A DNA stretch of 64,000 bases, taken from assembly GCA_039602395.1 (NCBI GenBank), contig JBCNJP010000023.1:25470963-25534962 (forward strand), in the 5' to 3' direction. Position numbers and translations under genes: made by a program. Source of the stretch: Deinandra increscens subsp. villosa (taxonomy: Eukaryota; Streptophyta; Magnoliopsida; Asterales; Asteraceae). How positions within the stretch are numbered: the stretch's first letter is position 1; each line of letters starts with the position of its first letter. Positions 33,823 through 45,013 of the stretch are shown in pieces. The notes below the pieces were generated by a model. It was not told the DNA's origin. It ran no database searches and saw only the letters and a program-made list of their open reading frames with translations.

Positions 33823-36700
33823 TTAATTTCTATAGGGGACCCAAGCCTGAGTTGTCTTGGGTCTGCCATAAGCATCATTATACTTGTACTCCTTGAGTAC
33901 TAAAGTATTTAGAACTGGAGCTTCATTAAGTAGATCATCATTGTCAAAACTGAAGTTCTCATATTGAGTACTTGTTTGACTAAATCCTTCACCTTTGGTG
34001 TTTTTACTTTCAGCAATTTTTCTTTCCATGTACTCCTTAAATTTTCTTTGCTTGTTGGTTATTTTCTTAGATTTTCCATTACCTTGATTAACCAACTTAG
34101 TTCTTTTAGGGGATTTGGAAAATCTTTGAGGAAAGTGTTTGTTTTGGCTTGAACTCTCCCCCTGAAGTACAACAGTGTAATTTCCATTTGAACTAGTAGC
34201 AAATTCAATTTCAGGTTGGTTAGACTTTTTGCTTCTTGAAAAGTTTTCTCTAGAGGTGGTCTTTCCTCTAGAGTGATTTCTTCTTCCTTGAGCTTCAAAA
34301 TGCTCAAACCCATCAGCAAAGTGTACATGTGGTCTCTGCTTTGGAGCAGTAGCTGATCTGGGTTGAATTTTGTTTTCCGGTTGAACTTGAATTCGAGCGG
34401 AAAAGTGTTCTGCTTGAACTTCAGCCGGAAAACCATTTTGCCTTAGAACAGAAAAGCTTCCGTTTTTATCATTACCAATTAAGACCCTGTTGGATTCAGA
34501 TCCAAAATGCTTCATTGTGTGGCCTTTCACAGGTGAAATTCTTCCTGTGAGTTTCTTTTGAAAATTAGCCTTTTGTTGCATAACAGGTTTTGGTTTCAAA
34601 AATGGTTTGGTTTTACTCAATGGGTTGAACTAACACACAGCAGCTAGGTGACCTTGTTCAGCACAACACATGCATTCAACAATCTTTGTTTCAAATTTCC
34701 TGGGAGACTCAAGTTTGGTCACTTGGTTGAAATTTAGTTGACCAAACCTTTGAGTTTGACTTCCCTTTGGTTGCTCAGGTTGCTTTCCACCAACTTTTGA
34801 ATCTTTGGGTTCATAAATAGTTGGTGGTGGCACAACAATTGAAGGTTTCAAAATGTTTGATTGGTCAGCTGATGCAGAGGTGCTTGCAATAGTGACTTCA
34901 GTTTTCTTTGACTCAAAAGTGTTTTCAGAACTTGACTGTGATGAGATGTCATCAACTGTGAGACTAACTTTACCTTCTGATTTTAAAGCTTCAATTGGTT
35001 TGATTACAGGTGTGTATTCAATTGGTGGTTCAACACAGTTATACCCAACACCTGCTTTACCATACATCCCTCCCATCCACAGCTTCTCAGCCTTTCTATT
35101 TGCTGTTTGAAATTTGTCACAAGTAAACTAAGCATCTTTTAGCTTGATCTCAAGAACATCTACCTCAGCCTTAGCATCTTTGATATCATTTATTGATTTC
35201 TCAAGCTTTGACAGCAAGTCATCAAGCTGTGTTTCAAGCACTGAGTTGGTTTGTTTTAACTGTTCATACTCTTTGCTTAAGTTGTGATTTCGATACTTTG
35301 CCACTTGTTCAATGAAAGCAGGGCTACATAGGTTTTCTAAAACTTTCTCAGGGATAGAGTTTACCTGATCTGAGATGGAGTCTTGTTTGGCCATCAAAGC
35401 ATAGTCGATAGGCTCAAACTCAGCAACGAAATCTTCCCATTCAACACATGATGTTTGATTGGCAACAGCGGCAACCACATTTTGGTGATTTTGACTCCTG
35501 GTTGGCTTTGGTGGGGTAGGTTGATGACCTGAGTAGTTACCAAAATTATTGTTGTTGGAATTGTTTCCACCTTTATTCTTTCCTTGGACATGACCCTGGT
35601 TTTGTCCTTCTCTTCTTGGCTGTGGGCATTCTCTTGCAAAATGACCAAGCTGGTGACAGTTGTAGCACTTTACCTTGCTCTTGTCTAGGCCTATGTGAGC
35701 ACCCTTAGCTCCTTTGTAGGTTCTACCAGTTCTTTTATAAAACCTTTGAGCTCTGACAGATACCATAGCAAGTTGGATCAAGATATACATTTCTTCCAAA
35801 TCATCAGCACATATGCACTCAAAATCCTCACGAATGAAGCCTTGGTAAGAGTCAGTTGCTACATGAGCATTATGAGAGTTGTCAAACGAGTTTGAAAAGC
35901 TCTCTTGACACCTTGGTGTCTCAGGGAAACTGACAATAGGTGACTGGTATGATGATGAATTTGAAGATCTTTGATTGTTAAAATCGGTAGTTACTAGTGC
36001 AGTTGAAAACAGCTGAGTTGACTCAGAAGATGAGTTTTGTTTAAGGTTGAGTTCCATTTCATAGGCACTGAGCATGCCATGAAGTTCACTAAGTCTCATC
36101 TTTTTCAAATTTTTACATTCCCTGATGCTAACAGTGTAAACTGTCCACATAGAGGGCAGGGAACGTAGAAATTTTCTGTTTACATCTACCTGGTCTAGTT
36201 TTACATCTACCTTTTGCGGCTCATAAAGTAAGGAAACAAATCTTAAGTACTGGTTTGTCATTGATTCGCCGGATTTGAAAGTATAGCTCATATTAATGTT
36301 TTAAAACATCTTTCTTGTTTTCTTTTACTTCACTGGTTCCTTCATACATTCCACTTAAGGCATTCCACAGGTCAAATGCAGTTTTGTATCCTTTAAACCC
36401 ACTTAAAATGGAATTAGGAAGTGCAGCCTGTAGAGTCTAATATGCCTTATAGTCAAATTCGAGAGCAGCATAATCAGAATCAACATATTTTTCTAAAGGT
36501 TTAGGTATTTTAACTTCTGCATCATCAGCAAATGAAACCATGGGTGAGTAAGGTCCTTCAGTATAAGATTTCCAAATACGACGGTCTAAGATCCTAACAA
36601 AACCTTCCATCCTGAGTTTCTAGGTACCAAAGTCATCAGGAGTGAACATTGACGGTTTGTTGGCACTACCGTTTGGAGAACTTAAACTAAAATCAGTCAT
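33823..36700 (-). pseudogene. gag: Copia gag of F with two zinc knuckles
   Basis: Starts near 36700 with MTDFSLSSPNG. Capsid-core motifs follow, such as AFDLWNALSGMYEG and FLRSLPSMWTVYT. Then LAMVSVRAQRFYKRTGR, zinc knuckle 1 CYNCHQLGHFAREC (about 35670-35630), an Asn/Gly-rich stretch, a coiled coil with LKQTNSVLETQLDDLLSKLEK (about 35270-35130), a second knuckle-like CMCCAEQGHLAAVC (about 34670-34630), and a long basic tail ending AWVPYRN with a TAA at 33825-33823. After 19 nt comes ATATGTGCAG. Stops and shifts occur near 36620, 36430, 36300, 35127 and 34629. The same two-knuckle plan occurs in B, A and E. Confidence 0.8.
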
Positions 36701-36799
36701 TTTTGAAAAACTTTAGAAAGATAAAACAGCAAAGCTTGTAGAATAAGCAAGTAGAGTATCAACTTTGAAGCACTGAAAGTCTTCAAAGTGAGAGCCAAA

Positions 36800-36811
36800 G
36801 CTCTGATACCA
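36800..36811 (-). promoter_or_regulatory. Primer-binding site of F (initiator tRNA-Met)
   Basis: Plus strand gctctgatacca, 2 nt from the LTR at 36814. Confidence 0.95.
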
Positions 36812-36813
36812 CT

Positions 36814-37482
36814 TGTAGGATCGTTATTAGTTAGAGTTAAACTAAAACAAGAACCCTCTACTTGCAAATATAACCCTACGAAATTAAAGTTATATTTCAC
36901 CTTACTTAAGCTAATATTAGTTCTCTTGTATTAATGTGAGTGCTTGATTTGCATAAATATAGTAACAACGAAGTAAGAAATACTCGGCACTATTTGCATT
37001 AACTCAAAGCTACACTATTACAAGTTGTTCGAGAACTATTGTGAACTATGAGCTAGCTACTGTTATATATAGTGCTGATGAGATCAATGACAGTCATTGA
37101 TCTCATGCAATCTAATCTAGACCGTAAAATATAAAGTCAAATAAAACTACCAAAAGCATAAACTTCGACATTTGGAATATCTTGCGTGTTGACAGCAACA
37201 TACTACTTTCGGAGAGCGGCTTGAATCATTTATAGAAGCATACGAGAAGCTTTTGCAGGATTGGACTTGCTGAAAAGACATCTCAGGAAAAGTCCGGTTG
37301 AACGGATTATCTGGTGGATAATCGAGTTCACCCGGAATATTCGCTAAGAGACAAAACTACTTCTTTTCGCTTGAACTGCCAGTTCCGCTTGAAGTGAGAA
37401 TTCCGCTTCAACTTCAACTTCAGCCGGAACATAATAAAATTGGCATTCACCCGGAAATCTTCCAAGCGCAATATTCCTTACA
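36814..37482 (-). repeat. 5' LTR of element F
   Basis: Plus-strand ends TGTAGGATCG and TTCCTTACA; 669 bp. It matches 24749-25421 with about 31 substitutions and two short indels by eye. A TATA-like ctatatatag lies near 37063. Confidence 0.9.
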
Positions 37483-38834
37483 AGTTGGTGCAGAAATAAC
37501 AGCATAAAGAGTCGGTGAAGCAACAACAGTTGGTCGTGGAGCCAGGACAGGTTGTTAAACCATGACAGGCCTCAGAATGAAGGCAGGCCTTGGTCGAGGC
37601 GTTCAAAATCTCACTGGAACAGGATTTGGTGCAGCCATTCTCACTAGTTGTCGAACTTGTGGCCTGAAAGTATTAATTTTCCTCCACAAACCCCGTGGAG
37701 CATACGGAGCCTGATTAGGAATATAAGGCTGATTTGGGTAAGTTGCTGGAACATGGTGTCTAACCTTTGATCCATGTAATCTTCACCATAATTTTCATAA
37801 TACATTAGGGTCAGTTGGTTTCTATGTGGTGCAAGTTGTTGTTGCTGGTAGAAATGTGCAGGAGGCACTAGAGCATTGTTGTAAGCAGAATAACCCGTGT
37901 TGTACACACACACCCTTGAATCAAGGTGTGGATTCCCGCAAACAAAACATCCCAATGTCTCAACCGTTCCACTTACAGTAACCACAGCAGATTGTTCAGC
38001 AACTTGTGGAGCCGCAGGTTGTAGCTCATTTGATGTTGCACTTTCAGCCTTTTCCGGTTCAGTAGTTGTCTTCTTCTTTCTTCTCCTTGTTTGTTTCTTT
38101 TTCTTGGGTGTGTTCTCAGTTTCTGGAGCATTTGAGGTAACAGCAATTGGCTCGACCATGGGAGACTGGTTTTCAACACTCGGTTGAGCTGATAAGACCA
38201 GTTCACTTTGATTTCTGTTTTTCTTAGGATCACTTGTCTTAACCAGAACCACAGTGGACTTTGTAGCCTCATTGGGAGCGGTGCTGGCGGATGCTTCACT
38301 TTGCTTGATAAATAAGTATGCAGAAGTTGCTTGAGCAGGCATCGTTCGAGCATTCAGTTGTGCAACAGGAATAGTGATCACCTTACCATCGGTGATTGTA
38401 AGACCAACTTGTGTGTGTATAACTTTTTGACCATGTTTTAAGGCCATTTCGGCAAAAGCACGACTAAACTCATCATCATTGATAACCTGCTCAACCTCGA
38501 GTTTCTCATCAGCAACCTTCTTCTTAGGCTTACGCCTTCGAACGGTCTTAGTTCTCTTTGAAACATCGTTTGTTTTAAAAACATCATAAGTTCCATTTAA
38601 CAAGAATGATTGACCATCAATTGCATTTTGGGTGCATATATTGAGAAACTCGGTTTCAGCAGCCTTTTGCACACATGACTCAGAAATGCTAGTATCAACA
38701 GAATTTAAAGAAATTGCATCAAAATCTCTAAATGTAAGTGTTTCATTAATCGGTGAAAGATCAGATCCAGTTTCGACGTTATCCAGTTGGTCTTCCATCG
38801 ATTATCCAGTTCCGGTGTTAGTACCTGGTTTGAT
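37483..38834 (-). pseudogene. gag: Copia gag fragment (element H)
   Basis: An open block of 384 codons (38798-37644) followed by a shifted stretch down to F at 37483. It has an acidic N-terminal part, two very basic patches (KTVRRRKPKKKV and KKKKQTRRRKKK), and a degenerate zinc knuckle with CFVCGNPHLDSRVC. This fits the segment between coiled coil and second zinc knuckle of the long copia Gags. The upstream part was separated by D at 38834. It would bind nucleic acid in the particle; the copy is incomplete. Confidence 0.6.
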
Positions 38835-39140
38835 TGTCATGTGAAGTATCGAGTATAAGACAAAGTAATGCATGTTTGCTGCTGGCCGAACCCTTGGCGA
38901 ACTCCTAGTTCGGACAGGTCCGAACTTGTCTGAACCTGAGGTTTGGACCATTACAGTTTCAGCTAGTATATATAGTTTGTCTTGTGTATTGGTTGAGTGG
39001 TTCTGGAACATATCTTGTATGTGTACTCTGTGGTTCTCTATGGTCTAATAAAAGTCAATTTGTATTTACTCTCTTGTGATTAATCGTTTTACATTGATTT
39101 CATTACGAATAAGTAGACGATCTACCGCTCACGCATTTTA
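38835..39140 (+). repeat. 5' LTR of element D
   Basis: Starts TGTCATGTGAAG; a TATA-like tatatata lies at 38967-38974. It contains several ccgaac/gttcgg words (38888-38945). The end is placed 2 nt before the primer-binding site; the last bases read cattttaag, so the usual CA is mutated. Confidence 0.8.
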
Positions 39141-39142
39141 AG

Positions 39143-39154
39143 TGGTATCAGAGC
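39143..39154 (+). promoter_or_regulatory. Primer-binding site of D (initiator tRNA-Met)
   Basis: tggtatcagagc, directly after the LTR. Confidence 0.95.
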
Positions 39155-39371
39155 ATTTGGTTTGCTCTACTGGTCGGAAATCATTGTTTTTTTTGGAGTT
39201 TTGAGTCAAAATTTCATGATTTTACGAAATTGAGTATCATTTTTGGATTCGTTTGATCTTCTCGAGTGTGCTTTACGTGAAAAATCTTCTCCTAGACTGT
39301 TTCTCTTGAGTATATCTGAGTTCTTGTCAAAAATCTCGTTCAAAATCTCTCAAAATCGCGAAAATGGTGTT

Positions 39372-39655
39372 GAAAGTGTTCGGGTTCATTTTAGGTTCGG
39401 AAAACTTCAAAATAACCGCTACGAACTCTAGGTTCGAACACCGTTCGGCTATTTTCTAGTTCGGTGAGAGTTCGGGTCACATTCGGATATAGTTCGGCCT
39501 GGTTCGTACACTGTTCAGAACTAGTTCGGTCTGAGTCTTGGTTTATCATCTGAAAGTGAGGTTCAGACAGAGTTCGGTCACATCTTTGTTCGGCTAAGGT
39601 TCGGTTTAAGTTCGGCAGAAGTTCAGACGGGGTTCGAAACAGGTTCGGGTAAACA
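39372..39655 (+). repeat. Leader of D made of repeated gttcgg words
   Basis: About sixteen variants of agttcgg, ggttcgg and gttcag occur in 285 bp just upstream of the gag ATG at 39673. The LTR of D carries the same word. Confidence 0.8.
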
Positions 39656-39672
39656 GTGACAGAATTTTCAAA

Positions 39673-41985
39673 ATGTCTGACTTTCATGCATTCACGGCTA
39701 TTCAAAATTCGGTTCAAGCAACGATGCAAACTATAATGAATTACGATAATGAAATCGGAACAAGTCAGAAAGTTCCCAAATTGCTCAAATTGGAAGATTA
39801 TCAGAGTTGGGTTAAAAGATTTGAAGCTTACGTTGATACAAATGACATTGATATGTGGTTGGCGTTTCCTGATCAATATGTCTATCGTAAGGATGAAACT
39901 GGTGATCCCATTCTTCAAAGAAAGATGTCATCTGACCAAAAGAAAGCTTATCAAGCTGAGAAGAAAGCCTATGGTACTTTAACGATGGCTTCGCCTAAAG
40001 AATTACTGCAACAATTTTCTAGTAATTACACATCGAAGAGTTTGTGGGATGCATTGGAAAAGAGATGTGAAAGCAATGACCAATATAAGAAAAGTCGACA
40101 AAAGGTTTTGAAGAAGGAATTTGATAGCTTCAAGCATTACCAAAATGAATCAATTCCAAGTTTGTCTGCAAGATTCGCTCACTTGATGAGTGAAATGCGT
40201 TTGGTGATGATGATCACTCATGAAAAAGACTATCCAGGATTATCTTTTAATGATTTGATTCAAAGAATTCAAGCGAGGGATATGGAATTGATGGTGAACA
40301 AATCACTTCCTGCACAAATTCAGAATCCTGCTATGTATTTTGGTGATAATGATTCTACCATGAATGTCGGGAAATCTAATATTCTTAGTTCTACACCTCC
40401 TACAGCATTCATTGCAGGTAAATCTGAATCTGCAAGTTTTTCTGCTGGTTGTAATGTTTCTGTACCTAGTTCTTCGACTCAAAATGCTTTGTTTGCCCAA
40501 ACCACCGATAATTATAATGCTTTAGTGTTTGCGTTGGTATCTTCATATTTCGCGGTTATTATTGGTGCTGTTAATAATGCTGAATTGACAAATGAAGATT
40601 ACGATCAGGTAGATTATGATCATTTGGAAGAGATGGATTTGAACTGGCAATATGCTATGTTAGTTCGAGAACGAAGAAATTTTTCAATAGAACTGGCAAG
40701 AAAAGATTGAATCAAGATGGAAAAATTGGATTGGACAAGTCAAAAGTTAAGTGTTATAAGTGTTATGTTTATGGACATTTTGCACGAGAATGTCCAAGTT
40801 CAATTGACAACAAGCTGAAATCTGGTCAACATGCTCATGTGGTTTTTCATTCACCAAATGAAGCTTCCAAGGTTGAAGAAAAATTTGTTTCTGTTGATGA
40901 AAAACTGTCAGAGGTGTTTTGGCATCCAAACGAATTTGCTTGGAATGCAGATTCTACAGCACAAATGAAACATGCTCCTTTTACTGTTTCCTTAACTGCT
41001 CATCATGATGATGATGATAGCATTCTGACTGATTCTGATTCAAATTCGATAATATCAATGATCAAATAAATTAAAAACGAAGAATCAAGATGTCTTGAAT
41101 GTATAAAGTTGAGTAAGAAGATTGCAAGTTTGGAGAAAAATTCTCAATTGTCAACTGAAGAGATTGTTGTGCTCAAGAAAGAATTGGATGAATTTCAAAA
41201 GAAATATTATGCATTGGTACATGTTCATGAAGATGTTTTGCAAGAAAAAACTAAATTGGCTGAAGGATGTGAGAAAGCCAAAGCTGAAGCATTAGACGCT
41301 GCTCAAGATTTTGAGACTTTGTTTAAAAAGAGTTATTCGGTCCAACAAAAGTATGAAAAGGCTAATGCTCTTGTGATTGAGTCGGCGGCTACAATTGAGA
41401 AAATTCATAACAAGATTTCTATGCTTCAAGATGAAAATGTTCTTTATCGGGATAAAAATGAAGTCTTGACTAAAGATGTTGAAATTTACAAGAAGAAAAG
41501 AGAAGGTGTTCTTGAAGAATTGTTTGCTGAATGTGAGATCCGGAAGTTACAAACTTATGAATATGATTATCTTAATGCAAAATTCATCAAGTCACAAAAG
41601 GAGGTATTTGATGTTCAACAACAAATATCTGAATTGAAGTTGAAAATTTTGGAGTTGCAACGACAAGTTAAGAATTGCAATTTGTCACTGACATTGCTAA
41701 ATTTCTTATACAAGCAGGATAGGAGTGAGGATAGTTCTAAGAAGGATGATATTCACTTGATCCTAAAGTCGACTTGCATGATCATTCAAAATTTGCCACT
41801 TCATCCAAAAAGAAGAAGTCAAAGTCTAAGAAGAATAAGGAAAAGTCTTTGGGTGAAGCTCCGAAGTTTAGCTCAAAGTGTATGTTTCTAGAAAATGAAC
41901 AAGTTTTTGATAAAAGTGGTGCAAGTACTTCATCTGCAACTGAAGAAGACAAAGATTTGGTTGAAAAGAATAAACTGAAGAACAC
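39673..41985 (+). pseudogene. gag: Copia gag of D
   Basis: The first 345 codons (39673-40710) are open: N-terminus with TSQKVPKLLKLEDYQSW, capsid core with SLWDALEKRCESNDQYKK and FDSFKHYQNES, and ARDMELM. A short in-frame gap appears after SEMRLV, where relatives have more residues. A frameshift near 40705 leads to zinc knuckle 1 CYKCYVYGHFAREC (about 40750-40795) and an acidic region ending at 41069. A further stop precedes the coiled coil (41109-41730) and a basic segment with KKKKSKSKKNKEKS. Zinc knuckle 2 is missing because the element is cut. It is the best-preserved capsid core in the window. Confidence 0.85.
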
Positions 41986-42900
41986 ACGACACACACAATC
42001 GATTAGAGACACATGGAAGAACTCGTCGGAATAAGATGAGCACAGTGGTGGTGATAGGTTGCGGTACCAAGAGGTGTCAATCGGTGGAGATGTGGTGGTG
42101 AAGGGCGGAAAACAGTGGTGGAGGTTGTGGGGTTAGAGAGAGGCACCAAGAGAGAGATGAGAATGGGGACAAAAAGTAGGGTTTTTGAGGAATCTTGACG
42201 AAGTCAACACAAGCAACAAATTTTCATAAGCACCCCTTTCTTTTATATATTATTTAAAAAGAAACCAAAACTTAACCAAAGTTGAAAACATTAACTTCCC
42301 TAAGACAGAGATTCATTTTCTCAACCTTTTTAGACCGAGACTGATTGAAATGTTGTAAATCAAAACAAACCAAGGAAAAAAAATAATTTTTTTTTTAAAA
42401 AAAAAGCCCTAAACCATAATTAAAATAACTTGAAAGAAATTGGGGATCAAATCGTCTCGTGAACTAAGGAACCCTTTTTAGCTTCCATAACTCGAACATG
42501 TCCAGGTGATTGCTGGTATTTTGATCCTCTTTAAACCCATATCCCTCGTTTCCAGGCTGTTTGTCACTTATTTATCTTTTAGGTACATTAATTACGAACA
42601 TGAGACAGTCACACACAATCGTAGGTAATTAATACGTGCAGTCTATCAAGCTTGATCATTCCCTACCACATATTTTCACATTCCCATATCTAGAGTTTTG
42701 AACCTTTTCTTGAGACTTGGTTGAGAAGAGAAAGAACAGATCATAAGAGATAGGGATAATATAGAAAGACTTATATGAATTCAGCTCAGAGGCATTTTTA
42801 GTCAGGTTATAGCCTTTCATCAAACACATAAGCCTACTCACACAGTCAGGGCTAAAGGGTTTTGGACACTTGAGGGTCTCTTTTATTGTGCACATTGGCA
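41986..42900. other. Unassigned DNA at the D/E junction
   Basis: No gene supported. It includes a G/A-rich stretch (42030-42180), poly-A and poly-T runs (42378-42405), and AT-rich DNA. The 3' LTR of E should lie here or be lost, but I cannot define TG...CA edges or a polypurine tract. Confidence 0.3.
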
Positions 42901-42949
42901 TCTTTTGGGTGTAAATTATATACAGTGATCTACAAGCACATTAGTACAG

Positions 42950-43115
42950 ACTAACCAGGTCTTTGCTCACACAAAACAGAGGAAAGTCTGACTAACACGT
43001 CAATACACTCTACACCAGGTCTTTGCTCACGCAAAACAAGGGCGATATTCACTAGAGGCTTTGACATCCTCAGGTCTTTACTCACACAAAACAGAGGGGA
43101 CGCCGGCTTTTTGAG
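42950..43115 (-). repeat. Three-unit 3' UTR repeat of E
   Basis: Three units with caggtctttgctcac(a/g)caaa begin near 42957, 43017 and 43073, about 60 bp apart. They look like diverged versions of the aggtcgatctttcgatacgcaaag units of A, B and C and sit at the same place relative to the GGTAGGCT block. Confidence 0.65.
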
Positions 43116-43267
43116 ATTTTCGATTCAACACTTTGGAGTCCGGCGTGTGTATCAGGAACAATTTAATAGTCAAATAGAACATGCAACTTAACCTAAGTGT
43201 ATGTTTCCCGTTAAATGTCATCCTTTATCTTTAAGTGTCCTGACACATACCTTTGTTTTTGGAACTG

Positions 43268-43288
43268 AGCCTACCAAGCACATCAAAC
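43268..43288 (-). other. Conserved GGTAGGCT block in the 3' UTR of E
   Basis: The plus strand carries agcctaccaagcacatcaaa, nearly identical to A, B and C, here downstream of pol. Confidence 0.7.
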
Positions 43289-43539
43289 TGGAGCATGTCT
43301 TTCATTTCAGCCTTATGCGTGTTAGTCACCTGAAGACATAATTATTTCATTTCCCAATAAAATTTAAAAAGGGCCAAAGAGACCTTTTGAGATGGTGTTA
43401 ATTCTTCCCATGCTTTTAAAATTTATTAACAGACAACACACAATTATTTTTTTATATTCTTTTTTTTCTAATTTTTTAAATATTTTTATTATTATTTAAA
43501 TAAGACCAAAAAAACACAAAAAGTAAAAACACAGTCAGT

Positions 43540-44760
43540 CTAGTCCTCAGTGGTTATCATTTTCAACCCCTGAACACACATGTCAAACATCCCACGATCT
43601 AAAGGTTTGGTAAATAGATTAGAACCATTTTCATCTGAAGTTACCTGCTCAAGATGGATTAGCTTCTTGTCAAAACAATCATGAATAAAGTGTACATTTA
43701 TGTCGATGTGTTTAGTCTTAGAAAGTTGTACCGGATTTTTCCCAATTTTGTATAGCAGTAGAGTTGTCACAATAGATCAGTGTGTCCACAAAGTTCATGC
43801 CGTAGTCCGCCAGCTGGTGTTCAATCCACAAAACTTGAGAACAGCATGCAGATGCTGCAACATATTCTATGAATTTTGAGACATTGTGCTGTTTTTTGCA
43901 TTGCCACGAGATCAGCCTATCTCCCATATATTAACAGCCTGCAGACATGGACCTCCTGTCCAGTTCACAACCTCCATAATCGATGCCAGAAAAAGCAAAC
44001 AGATTAAATTCTAAATCTTTAGGATACCAAAGACCAAGCCGAGGCTACCCTTTAGATATCGAAAGATACGTTTCACAGCAAGAGATACATTTTAGGCTGA
44101 GATTGATACCAACCACATGTATGAACAGCAAACATGATGTCGGGCCGACTAGCAGTCAAGTACATCAGTGAGCCAATCATAGAGTGATACATGTTCTCAC
44201 TTACAGGTTCACCATCTGGACCAGGAGCTAACAGCATTCGTTAAACCATAGGCGTGGCCATAGGCTTGCAATCTGACATTTTGAACTTTTCCAAAATCTC
44301 ATCAACATATTTAGCTTGATGAATGAGAATGCCATTATCATCTTGCTTGACTTGAATGGAAAGAAAATACTGCATCTTGCCCATTGCGCTAATTTCAAAT
44401 TTTTGTTTCATGACAACTTCAAACTCTTTACACAAATATTCATTTGTAGATCAAAAAATGATGTCGTCTACATACACTTGCACCATGATGATATCATCAC
44501 CGACCACTTTTCGAAAAAATGTCTGATCCACCACACAATGCATATACTCATGTTGAACAAGATGATTTGTCAAAGTGTTGTACCAAGACCAAGGGGCCTG
44601 ATGAAGGCCATAAAGTTCTTTGTCTAAATGATAGACATGATCTGGGTATTCTTCATCAATAAAGCCAAGAGGTTCAGACACGTGAACCTCCTCATCCATC
44701 TCAGCATACAAAAATGTCGTATTCACATCCAATTGGTATACAATGAAGTTCATCTAAGTT
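43540..44760 (-). pseudogene. pol: Copia reverse transcriptase and RNase H (element E)
   Basis: Coding order: YQLDVNTTFLYAEMDEEVHV, LYGLHQAPWSWYNTL, catalytic MVQVYVDDIIF (44753-44451), EFEVVMKQKFEISAMGKMQYF (44435-44241), a damaged connection, then RNase H with EYVAASACCSQVLWIEHQL, YCDNSTAI and KHIDINVHFIHDC (43927-43540). It lacks clear motifs around 44000-44200 because of frameshifts. The part upstream of YQLDVN (44760-45010) is also frameshifted but shows remains of the reverse transcriptase start. Confidence 0.8.
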
Positions 44761-45013
44761 ACATAAGCCAGGAAAATTCGAATTGCCTCCAAACGAGCAA
44801 CTGGAACATACACCTCATCATAATCAATTTCTTCGATCTGCTTGTATCCCTGCACAATCAATTATGCCTTATTCCAAACAATGACTCCGCTATCATCCTT
44901 CTTGTTTTTGTAGAGCCATTAGGTCGAGATGGCCCTTTGATCCACTGGTTTTTCAACTACTCCCATACCTTTAATCTGGTAAATTGGTTGAGTTCTTCAT
45001 GCATTGCTTCAAT

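Larger units (their letters stand above)
24749..37482 (-). mobile_element. Element F: full-length SIRE/Maximus-like Ty1/copia retrotransposon
   Basis: 12.7 kb with a perfect target duplication, LTRs of 673 and 669 bp, a tRNA-Met primer-binding site and a polypurine tract. Minus-strand order: gag (36700-33823), protease, integrase, reverse transcriptase, RNase H (33822-30336), then a long extra ORF (29574-25712) and the 3' LTR. This order (PR-INT-RT-RH plus a 3' ORF) is the SIRE/Maximus plan. The LTRs differ at roughly 31 positions by eye (about 4.6 percent). Stops and small frameshifts have disabled it. Confidence 0.95.
24046..38834 (-). mobile_element. Element H: copia gag-pol fragment, split by F and cut by D
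   Basis: In minus-strand order: partial gag (38834-37483 and 24748-24677), then protease and pre-integrase (24676-24046). F sits in gag with a perfect target duplication. D enters on the gag side at 38834, and a D-type LTR ends it on the pol side. No LTR of its own is identified. Orientation agrees with G, which may be its 3' part. Confidence 0.65.
38835..41985 (+). mobile_element. Element D: copia 5' LTR and gag, truncated
   Basis: Plus-strand order: LTR, tRNA-Met primer-binding site, repetitive leader, gag. The gag stops matching at about 41985, before zinc knuckle 2, and unrelated DNA follows, so pol and the 3' LTR are absent here. It inserted into H gag. Two further D-type LTR pieces occur at 23739-24045 and 48925-48986. 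Confidence 0.8.

Noticed and set aside
33395..33826. Plus-strand ORF of 143 codons
   Set aside because: It is a shadow of the F protease and pre-integrase coding region on the minus strand.
24046..39140. The two D-type LTRs at 23739 and 38835 as a pair flanking one element
   Set aside because: The DNA between is minus-oriented H and F, and the primer-binding site follows the right LTR, which makes that LTR a 5' LTR of D.
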